Origin: Triplophysa rosa
Taxonomy: Eukaryota; Chordata; Actinopteri; Cypriniformes; Nemacheilidae
DNA: 64,000 nucleotides
Direction of reading: 5' to 3'
Assembly (NCBI RefSeq): GCF_024868665.1
Contig: NC_079901.1
Span: 8,868,400-8,932,399, forward strand
Shown here one piece after another: positions 51,501 through 60,952 of this stretch. Within the stretch, counting starts at the first letter, position 1; the number at the start of each line of letters is the position of its first letter. Under the pieces are notes generated by a model. It saw only the letters and a program-made list of their open reading frames with translations. It was not told the DNA's origin and did not search any database. Made by a program: the position numbers and the translations under genes.

Positions 51501-51721
51501 GTTAAATTTTAAGTACAAAAAATGTATAACTCACGATTCTCGGCTCTCCTCTGGACCGGGGGTGAGGCATTAGGATCTTCAGCCCTCACCGTGGAGAAAT
51601 CCAAAACTGCCCAGGACGGAATTACCACTTCTAACGCCTCATATTCGGCATCATCTATGGAATCCGCCCATGATACGGGCTGGATATCGTCGCCGGACGG
51701 AGGAACAACAGCCGGATCCAT
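48536..51721 (-). CDS. Unrecognised multi-exon gene with tandem symmetric repeat exons
   Basis: I do not recognise the product. Exon 1 (51535-51721) starts at ATG 51721 and gives an acidic 62-residue head (MDPAVVPPSGDD...). Then 51117-51189 and a run of small exons, each entered and left in phase 2: 50934-51002, 50782-50850, 50629-50697, 50479-50544, 50329-50394, 50176-50244 and 50008-50091. Each encodes a variant of RRSPPSGFxKRPERPVxEAS. Further consistent exons are 49867-49931, 49698-49779, 49554-49613 (another repeat copy), 49126-49302 (ADELCKMLDALHLSEKAYFT), 48935-49016 and 48713-48799 (RHKKFSCKRQRLSADR). An exon starting at 49469 has no donor in the right phase; I could not resolve it. 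The last exon either stops at once (about 48614) or, from an alternative acceptor, at 48536. The protein is basic, Pro/Ser/Arg-rich and probably disordered, possibly nuclear. Open phase across so many junctions argues for a real gene. Confidence 0.6.
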
Positions 51722-51764
51722 CGTGACTTGGTACACGGCGGTGTGCAGCCAAACGACTCGATGC

Positions 51765-52065
51765 AGGTGAACTGTGGCGCTGTTTTACGATCAGGCAGGA
51801 GTCAACGAATAAGTTACCTTTCGATAGCTCTTCGGTCTCTACTTCCTTCACGCAACGACAACACCAGCAGAAAACAAGCTCGAATCGCAGGGAAAAGCAC
51901 GCACGCGACGTGAATCCACTCGCAGTTGAACTGTAGCGCTGTTCAACGATCAGTCAGGAGTCAACGAAAGCACCTTTCGGTTAACTATTCGGTCTCACTT
52001 CCTTCACGCAAAACAAACAAGCAACAGAAAACACGCACGAATCGCAAAAAAAGCCTCGATCTCTC
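51765..52065. repeat. Direct duplication in the leader of the repeat-exon gene
   Basis: About 51765-51900 and 51925-52060 are diverged direct copies. Both contain GTGGCGCTGTT/GTAGCGCTGTT, CAGGAGTCAACGAA, CCTTTCG, TTCGGTCTC and CTTCCTTCACGCAA in the same order. They lie between the TATA box and the ATG. Confidence 0.7.
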
Positions 52066-52126
52066 AGAACAACAAACTCCGTCCACGCCGAACTCAAACC
52101 CACGAAGACTGCTGTGAGGCAGCGGC

Positions 52127-52133
52127 TTTTATA
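52127..52133 (-). promoter_or_regulatory. TATA box of the repeat-exon gene
   Basis: TATAAAA on the minus strand, in the context GCCTCTATAAAAGCCGC, implies a start near 52100 and a leader of about 380 bases before ATG 51721. Confidence 0.55.
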
Positions 52134-52169
52134 GAGGCAGATGGAACGCGCTTTATGGCGTCACAACCT

Positions 52170-53455
52170 CACCAAAATGAACACAAGCCATTGCCTTGGA
52201 GAACGTCAGAAACCTTGTAATACATTACAGTGAAAATATGAATAAAATATAAATATGGCAAACGTGTTTCTTACTCAAATGTAATAAAATATATAAATTA
52301 ATAGGATGATGTTGAATCGACGTCTGAATGTCCATTCAAAACTAACAAAAATCGACGCAATTGGTTTACTTACCTAACATTGAAACGATGTTGATTTAAG
52401 TTAACATTTACCATAACAAACATTAAAATGAACATGAACAATCTAAAAATAGTTAAAACTAATAGATACATCAGCTGGTAATCAATTATTAAACATCATA
52501 TTCTGTTACGTTGCTTTATTTAAAAAATACACATACATTAACAAATACATCTTTAAAGCATACAAACATTCTTTGCAAGGCTAATATAAAATGCATTTAC
52601 TCTCAAATACACACCAAGAGGTATAAAGGTAAAGTTAAAGTATATGCTACTATAGTCTCAATTTACAAATTAAGTGCAATATTTCATCAAGAATAAAACA
52701 GGTCATGTTATTTTGTAGCAATTGTATGTCTAGTATTTCCAGTGGGGCACAAAAGGAGATGTAAGGCAGAACATGAGACTCAGACATGATTCACTATTAT
52801 TGTTGCTTATTTACTAGAAAATAAACTAACTGGATTGGACTAACCGTGACTGTTTGTTTCACAAAAACACAGAAAAGCTTTATTTACATGACTTTGACGG
52901 ACTAGCACCAGTTCAAATCATAGACCTTTCAGGATTGAAGATGAACTTAAAATTAACTCCCAAAACTTAACATCAGATTCTGGAAGATAAATTCTCCAAA
53001 CAATGTTACAAGTGGAAGTGGTGCTGGTCCCTCTAGTGTCACTTGCAACCGATCTGTCTTCATGTGAAAGAAAATCTTCTTTTTCATAATGTACACCTGA
53101 ACAAAGGCGTCACTTTATACCCCTGTTACCAATTATATATGGTAAGTTTCTTAGAATTTATGTGATTTGGAATTGCTAAAATGTGCTTAGAAAAAAATGT
53201 GATCATAATATCGCCTTATTATTCACCCCCTTTGTTATAGTGTATTATTGGAGCGAAAATGTAGACCTGTGATAGGGTAACAAGTAGAAAATATTTTAGT
53301 CATTCAGGATGTTTTAGGATTTGTGCACCTTCAATAAAGACCCTGAAAAGGTAACAAAGTTAAATAGAAAACTGCAGTTCATAACAAAAACTTCAATTTA
53401 CTGATATACATGTGTGACTTTACAACTACAAACTCCACTTTCACAGGTGCTCAGT
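52170..53455. other. Intergenic AT-rich stretch, nothing supported
   Basis: No splice-bounded exon, long frame or clear repeat boundary was found on either strand. Confidence 0.4.
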
Positions 53456-53461
53456 TGACTT

Positions 53462-53775
53462 TAAAGGGATAGTTCACCCAAAAATAAAAATTCTGTCATC
53501 ATTTACCTGTATTCCTTTCTTTCTGTTGCAAAACACAAAAGAAGATATTTTGAAGAACGTTTGTAACAGACCACCGCTGGTCCCCATGGACTGCTATTGT
53601 ATAGGCACACAAAAAGTGCAAGTCAATGGAGACCAACGGCTTTCCGTTACCAACATTATTCAAAATATCTTCTTCTGCGTTCTGTTGAAGAAAGTAAGTT
53701 TTACAGGTTTGAAATGTCATGAGGGTTAGTAAATGATGACAACATTTTTGTTCTTGGGTGAACTATCCCCTTTAT
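53462..53775. repeat. Angel-like MITE, near full length
   Basis: Starts AAAGGGATAGTTCACCCAAA and ends TTCTTGGGTGAACTATCCCC. The inner arms CACAAAAGAAGATATTTTGA and TTCAAAATATCTTCTTCTGC are inverted. Confidence 0.85.
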
Positions 53776-54093
53776 GGTAGTAGCTGAGGGGTCAGTGTGG
53801 TGCTCTGCAGGCCAACATCCGTCCAGGCTTCTTGATGTCTTCAGCTGGGTCTCACAGGATAACAGAAGACCTGCAATAAAAACCATACAATTCATACCCA
53901 TTACAAATCTATTCAGTCACAAACTGTCACAAGAGTATTTAAATAACTGTAACAACGCAACAATTCTCTGTGACAACCACATGAACAAAAAATCTATTCC
54001 GTGTGTACAGAACCAAACTGATCAACTAGCTGTCGTTGATGACATCACGTACACACATGGAACAATAATTTAGGAGATTCATTCCTGCATTTT

Positions 54094-54395
54094 AAAGGAA
54101 TAGTTTGCCCAAAAAGGAAAATTTTGTCATCATTTAATCACTCAAGTTGTTACAAACCTGTATACATTTCTTTGTTATGTTGAACACAAATAAAGATAGT
54201 TTAATGAAAGTCTGTAACTAAGCCATTTTGAGTCATCACAGACTTTGACTATGGGAATGAATAGTGACCCAAAATGACTTGGTAACACATTTTTATAATA
54301 TCTTTATTTGTGTTGAGAATAACAAAGAAGTGTATACAGGTTTGTAACAACTGAAAGGTGAGCAAATGATGACAACATTTTCATGTTTGGGTCTC
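54094..54395. repeat. Angel-like MITE, second copy
   Basis: Starts AAAGGAATAGTTTGCCCAAA. The arms ACACAAATAAAGATAGTTTA and ATAATATCTTTATTTGTGTT are inverted, and it ends ATGACAACATTTTCATG. Confidence 0.8.
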
Positions 54396-54750
54396 TCTCT
54401 CTTTCGCCCCTCTGCCGAAATCCACTGACTGCCTTTGACAGATTTTATGCACAGATGCAGAGACAAAGTGGCAACACAATGACAACATTTCACCTTATGT
54501 GCTGTGGGATGCTGTTGGCCAGGGTTCAAGCTCTGACTGGGTCCCTGCTCCTGTGTGGTGGCCGTGGCTGCTCTTTGCCAGTACACTCTAAGTTTTACTT
54601 ATATAGCGCTTTTTACAATGTTTCATTGTTTCAAAGCAGCTTTACAAGGAAGAAAGACAAAACAAACAAAAAGTTAGTATTAGCATTAAAATAACCAGCA
54701 GTCCATCCTTGCTCTTGTTTGTTGACGGACATTGCCTAGCTGGAGCTGCG

Positions 54751-55022
54751 AGTCCACAGGATCTCGCATGAGGATGGCACGTGAAGTCCACAGGATCTCG
54801 CATGAGGATCGCACATGTAGTCCACAGGTTATCGCATGAGGATGGCACGTGAAGTCCACAGGTTCTCGCATGAGGATGGCACATGTAGTCCACAGGTTAT
54901 CGCATGAGGATGGCACATGAAGTCCACAGGTTATCGCATGAGGATGGCACATGAAGTCCACAGGATCTCGCATGAGGATGGCACATGTAGTCCACAGGTT
55001 ATCGCATGAGGATGGCATGTGA
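54751..55022. repeat. Minisatellite, 8 units of 34 bp
   Basis: The unit reads AGTCCACAGGTTATCGCATG followed by AGGATGGCACATGT, with ATCTC/TTATC and GTGA/GTAG variants. It is embedded in a dispersed element that begins about 54590 (TTTACTTATATAGCGCTTTT). Confidence 0.95.
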
Positions 55023-55139
55023 CAATCAGCTGGAGCTGGTGTAATCTGTAGTAACCCTCGGGATGGGTGTCCCAATGGTCAGTCATGGATCATAGCTGCT
55101 GTTCATTTACTTATAAACAAGAGATAATGCTGGTATGCA

Positions 55140-56960
55140 TCATATGTATGCTTTGCTGAAAAGATGCGATTTTAATCTAGATTTAACTTGGGAGAGTGTG
55201 TCTGACCCTCGACGAATAGTATCGGGAAGGCGGAGATGGCCCTCCGTGCCTCATCACTGGCCATGTACAGCATCACAAGAGTTGAACAACATTCTGCGAG
55301 AGGCAAATGTATTAAGCACAACAGTGACTAACTGTGTTCAGCAGCCTGTACATTTAATTACAGTAAATGTACAGTTATGCTTCTTCAATGTTTTATTTTA
55401 CTAGTTCACTGAATTATTCTAAATTATACTTTTACACCTACATAAAAACACATAACAAAACCGTTTACATAATTTGTACCTGTTCTATTTGCCATTTGTT
55501 CTTATTTCATTGCTTGATAACTTTTTACTTACATTACTGTACTGTTACTTACATAACATGGTTTATGAAAATTGATAAAAACGGAGTTGAAAACATGAAC
55601 TCTTCACATTTACATCAAGGTGCTCAGTTCACTTCACACAACACAGTATGCCAGTAACCATAGTGACAGATTTAAATTTTAAGACGGCACATTTATCAAC
55701 AAAGTATTATTTATTTTTGCACAAGAGGTTGCGTTGTAACTACAACATAAGGTGTGATACTATCTGCAATGTTGTACTAAAAACCAATCGCAACACTCAC
55801 ATGCGTACAGTATGTTACACAACAAATCTGGCGTTGCATTGTGGTGTCTATGAAAGCTAGAAGACTATCAAATTATACTGTAAACAGCTATTGTGTAGAT
55901 AGATTGGCAGAACAATACGTCACGAAGCAGCTTGCAGTCAACTTCGTGCATGCACTCATTAGCACAATTAACGCTACAGGGAGTGACTACCCAGGTGACA
56001 TGCCAGATAGTTGTCCAGTACGTTTCCTTTTACACAGCAAGTCTTCTCCGTAAATGCGATGATTGCAGTTTTCATAGTGTGTTAACGCACTTACTGTACA
56101 CCATTTTATTATCCTTGGGTCTGCTCCATTTCTTTCAAGGCATTGAAGGCAAAAAAGAAACCAGCGTCTGTTTGCGGACTGCAAGAGAGGGGCGTAACTT
56201 CAAGCAGGGGACGTAACTTGAAGTTGTCCAAATCACACAAAACCACGCGAGATGTCAAAACGAGATGTTGTCGCCAAGATGGCCGCTCGTTGTTGCGACA
56301 CAGTTGCTGCGTCCGGCTCCTTGGTGTTTTGAGTCTGTCGTTCCAATTCGCCTACTTATTATATGCCCTAATAGTATAGTTATACTTGACTGCGGAGTCA
56401 AAGAGTATGCACACTGACATACCGCCCTAACACGAAACGGAAGTGACTGTTGCCTGGATGACACTGTAATCCTTAACAACCACAGACATTAAAATACAAC
56501 TCCTTACATGATAAATAATGAATAAAGAAAAGCTTAAAGGTATTGTTTACTGTATAGTTTACTGTATTGACTCAGCGTGGCATCATTTAATTTATTAATC
56601 CTGTGTAGTGTAACTAAACTCCGCCCTCTCGCGGTGTCACTACGCCATCCTTACCGGAAGTAGTGATTCTCTTTCTATATTTTTAGTAAAATATGCCAGG
56701 TAAATTATGTGGCACAAATTAAACGTATTAAAATAAATAAAAATTTAATTAAACTGAATAGTTTAGATACTATTTGGGAAATACAGATTTATTTGTCAGT
56801 GTATCATTTTATAAAAATATGTTCTATTCAATTGTTCTGATATTTGAGCATACTTTTAACACAGAAACACACAAAATAAATGTATTTATTAATTCATTCA
56901 GTTTATTAAATTACTTCAATTTTCCACTCATTTACTCCCTTAGTCATCTATTGCATCATT
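55140..56960. other. Intergenic, no supported gene
   Basis: Several frames of 60-95 codons occur but none has splice borders or recognisable motifs. Around 56260-56480 the sequence is CpG-richer (CCAAGATGGCCGCTCG). Confidence 0.4.
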
Positions 56961-59202
56961 AACATATTAAAATAGCTAAATGTTGAACATGGCGTTGACT
57001 TTTAGGCCATGTTCATCAAGACAGTAAGATAAAAAAGTTTCCATGTCTTCTTGCAAGTGAAACACAAACATAAAGTCATCCTTGTCCTCTGAGAATGGAT
57101 CTTCCAGGACCTTCCTGAGGGCATTTTGTTCCTCCTCCCTCTTCATCCCCAAAAAGGCAGGCTCTGTCACCCCCCACGGAACAGGTCTCTGTGACTCTAG
57201 TCTGCACCCAGTCCCATGCTGTATGCAGGCAGGTCTCTTACAATGGTTGGCTGCTGTACCAGGCGAAGCAAAGATGCAAGTTTAAACATGCATACAACAT
57301 TTTCAAATAACAAATGGAAAGAAGTTAAACTTGCAAATTTGATCTGGCACATTCTTTCAGCCATTAAAACTTATTTTTCTATTAAGGACTACAAGTAAAT
57401 AACAGTAACTTGACATAAAAAATTCTGCCTTTCCTGTAAAAGTCGATTTTGCAAAAATTCTCAGGCAGCTAGTTGTTAACATACATTATGCATTTGGCAT
57501 TTATAGCATATATGTAGTTATTGTATTTTCTTGGATTAAGATACAGTATGTTAGAAGTATCAGGCTGGCATGTGTTCACGGAGTGCACATATAACTGTGA
57601 CCCTGTAAGTGACTTTAACCTGCGGCTCATAGAGTTGCTTCATATCTAAAAACTGAAGGAAATTAAATGTAGGTACATGCCTGCAAAATGCCAATGCCCT
57701 CCAAAGAAGACTCGACTCCGCATGGCTTTTTCAAATCGAGGGGGTTTGAGAGGACATGTTCCTTTACATCACGGTAGTGAGATACATTTTACATAACAGA
57801 TTAGTACATGTAAAGCACAAAAATGACGATTACTTTCTAGACCAAATTTATGTCCTAAACTTGGCCATAATTCTTACCGTGGTGACCTCATATTTCCTCT
57901 TCCTAGGGATGCGGAAAATTGGGTCCAGACGTCCCCAGGCCATCTGTATTCCCTGTTCGGTAAAGTGGGCAAACTTCTGGCCATGGAAGTAGTAGTGAAT
58001 AAAAAAAAATCTAAATTAACCTTGCTGCCTCAGATTACTGCTTATAATATCTTGACTTTCTCTTGATTTTTTTAAAGACACCAGTACCCTTCAAGATTTT
58101 CCACCAACACTGTGCACCACCACCTCCTTAAGCAAGGCATGTCATGCTGAGGAAGACATCAGAGTACAATAAATTTACAGTTTAACCCTCACTTAAACCC
58201 TCACAGCAAGAAAGTAAAAAAAGAAAAAACCCTCCAAAACTAAAAGGTAAAAACTGAAGAAATCTGAGGACGGACCAAAGAGGGGCCACTTCAGGACCAA
58301 ATCAAAAACCATATCACATGTATTAACCATATTTATGAACATTGAATATATACTTACAATTGTGAAATCAAATGGAGCTTCCATGACAACATTATTGAGT
58401 ATTGCAAATATAGCAAAGTTTGTACAATTCCTTTTTTGTGTGCATGTGAAGTCAGCAAACTGAATTAAAACAGAGAATCCTCTATTGCAACAGTATGACT
58501 CCTATTACGTTAGCAAAAACTGATTCATGTGGAACTGAGAAAAGAAACAACTAAAGCTGCATAACAGAGCGCTGACACTGTGCTGACATCGTTTGGGCCT
58601 TATTCCATTTATAAGCACAATGTCAGTGAAGTAAAGGAAAAAGCTGCATTTTGTAGGCTGGCTATAGGCACTGTAAATGGACATTCTGTGAGAGTGCATG
58701 AATTTAAAATGTTTTTTTTGTTTTGTTTATTTAACTGGAAAACTGTTTACTTACCATTATCGTGAAGATTCAGTCAATGCCGTAATGTTGTCGAGGGAGC
58801 CCCTTTTAAAATAAATAAAATATCAAAAGCTTAAATATTTAGATGTTGTTAATGCGATAAGGTCTTGCTTGGTGTGTAGGGTGTTCAAGTTGTGAAATGC
58901 ATGAGTGAAATGAGAAATTGTTAGTGTAGTAATAGCCTATAATGTGACACAAAACCAATAATGAATTAATACTAAATAATAATAAAAATCAAATTTTGTT
59001 TTACATTCCTTAATTCCAAAACATACACACACAAAGCAAATGATTTTTTACCTTAACATCCAGGGCTATTAATTCTGTGAATGGTCCTGAGATAATGTAC
59101 TTTTAGAAGTACTGGATCACACACAAACAATTTCCGTTGAGAAACACAAGTATTTTTTTAGCTGCAGAACATGTCAGTTTAAGGAACACAACTGGCAAAC
59201 AG

Positions 59203-59730
59203 CAGTAGTTCAAACAAGTCTGGGGAACACGACTAACAGTAGTTCAAACAGTTTGAGCAAGTCTGGGGAACACAACTTAAGGGCTGTTCACATTATAACG
59301 ATAACTATAAAAAAGGTTTTAAAACTTCTTCTTTCTTCATTTAGGAGAATAGCTGTGTTCACATCACAACTATAGCGATGAAGAGATTTCGTTGGGATCA
59401 CTTTCAGAACGATTTTTTCCAGTTAATGAACTGTATAGTTACAGTTATCGTTATAATGTGAACGGCCTTTTACAGTAGTTCAAACAATTTGAGCAAGTCT
59501 GGGGAACACGACTAACAGTAGTTCAAACGGTTTTAGGAAGTCTGGGGAACACGACTAACAGTAGTTCAAACGGTTTTAGGAAGTCTGGGGAACACAACTA
59601 ACAGTAGTTCAAACAGTTTTAGGAAGTCTGGGGAACACGACTAACAGTAGTTCAAACAATTTGAGCAAGTCTGGGGAACACGACTAACAGTAGTTCAAAC
59701 AGTTTTAGGAAGTCTGGGGAACACGACTTC
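59203..59730. repeat. Minisatellite of ~43-bp units, interrupted by a MITE
   Basis: The unit is AGTCTGGGGAACACGACTAA then CAGTAGTTCAAACRGTTTTA/TTTGAGCA. About two units lie left of the MITE and six right of it. The right edge passes directly into the 59.72-59.87 kb coding-like segment. Confidence 0.9.
59281..59467. mobile_element. 187-bp foldback MITE inside the minisatellite
   Basis: GGGCTGTTCACATTATAACG at the left is inverted as CGTTATAATGTGAACGGCC at the right, continuing ATAACT and AGTTAT. The minisatellite resumes on the far side. Confidence 0.8.
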
Positions 59731-60405
59731 CAGCAAACATCTTCCTTTGAAACCTTAAGATGTTTCGATAAGGCCCATGTGTAAAGCCTTGTCCTCTGTC
59801 TGAATATAGGGAATCCAGGAACAGAATCTCTCTTTGAAGTGGCTTAATTACCTACAGGAAAAATAGTCTTGGAAATAAGTCAACAAGTCTTATACATTTA
59901 TAAGGATTACAGGATTACAAAGGCTTAAAAGAGGGCCTACAACTTAAATGCGATTAATTTTTCAGTATAATTCCAACCTCTTTACATGACTGTCATTTTG
60001 CAATAAATACTAAAATTCACTTACACACAACAGAAAGTGCCCAGGGATCCATAGGGGGAAAATAAGGGCATATTTCTTTTGGAAGTCCAACTTAAACATA
60101 AAAGAAAGTATTGCAAATTAGCAATAAGGCTTTTTTCAACAATTTTTTTTCAGCTGCCTGAGAATGCTAGCAACACTTTTTTTTTATCTTTGAAGTCATT
60201 TCTTAACACATAGTTTTGAATCGATTTATTTATTTTAACTTATTTAATCAATTTTTTATAATTGTATCCATTATTTATTTAAATTTTATGATTTCATTGA
60301 AATTTACATTTGCATTTCCTCCATGTATGACCTTTAAGTGTTTTTGTTTTATTGTGTGTTGCAACTTATGTTTTATAATACACCTTTCAAAGCCAAGTTG
60401 GTGGA

Positions 60406-60741
60406 TGTGACGAGGGAGGCGTGACGAGAGCCGTGGGAGGAAGAAGCGAGGCCGGGACGCGATTGATAATGAGTGTCAGCTGGGCGTCATTCCGGCCTCG
60501 TATCTCTCACGGAGGAGCGGAAGCATAAAAGGATGAACGGCAGGAGAATACGGCGAGAGAGGACCGGGCCCGGACATTAGTTAAGTTTTGTTTAAGTTTG
60601 TTTATGTGGCCGGCAGTCGTCCGTGAGGGGCTGCCGGCCTGTTTTATGGCTGTTTATGGTTTATTTGTTTTTGAATTAAAGTTTGTTAAATGTTCGCCGG
60701 TTCCCGCCTCCTTCCCTTCCGTTTTATTGTGCTTTGTTACA
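60406..60741. mobile_element. Solo LTR (336 bp) with GTGGA target duplication
   Basis: Begins TGTGACGAGG and ends TTTGTTACA. GTGGA flanks both ends (60401-60405 and 60742-60746). A TATA-like CATAAAAGG is near 60525 and ATTAAA near 60677, as expected for an LTR promoter and poly(A) signal. No internal retroelement sequence adjoins. It lies just upstream of the HCN-like exons. Confidence 0.82.
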
Positions 60742-60952
60742 GTGGAATATGGAGATCAATGCAAACATCTTTCCCCTGTAAAAGATATTTATACCAATTA
60801 TTACAGCCAGTTTTTCAATTGAATTTGTCACATATATCTGTATATAAAGATGCACACACCTGATGCACAATAATTTCATTGATAAGTCTAAAGCTGTGGG
60901 GTCTGGGTCTGAGCACTTGTTTGTTTTGTTTCATGTCGAACACATGGTACAG

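Larger units (their letters stand above)
56988..60110 (-). pseudogene. Ulp1/SENP-like (C48 peptidase) coding segments, probably degenerate or transposon-derived
   Basis: Minus-strand segments look coding but I cannot join them into one gene. At about 60030-60095 the frame reads LDFQKKYALIFPLWIPGHFL and LC before a donor GTAAGT. At about 59720-59873, after a TAG acceptor, it reads VIKPLQREILFLDSLYSDRG with QGFTHGPYRN. The GHFLLCVI...FLDSLYS arrangement resembles the His...Asp part of Ulp1-type cysteine proteases. At about 57885-57990 it reads FAHFTEQGIQMAWGRLDPIF and RIPRKRKYEVTT before GTAAG. At about 57683-57760 it reads CPLKPPRFEKAMRSRVFFGG. At about 56988-57280 a 90-codon frame includes EDKDDFMFVFHLQEDMETFL. 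The later frame has no clear DCG catalytic cysteine, and a minisatellite overruns the exon at 59.7 kb. It could be a transposon protein remnant or a poorly resolved gene. Confidence 0.4.

Noticed and set aside
54751..55022. Regular repeats resembling a CRISPR array
   Set aside because: Units are contiguous with no unique spacers and the genome is vertebrate; it is a minisatellite.
54686..55075. 129-codon minus-strand frame with repeated CHPHA/PSSCD motifs
   Set aside because: It is a translation of the 34-bp minisatellite; the unit length (not a multiple of 3) cycles frames and there are no splice or promoter signals.
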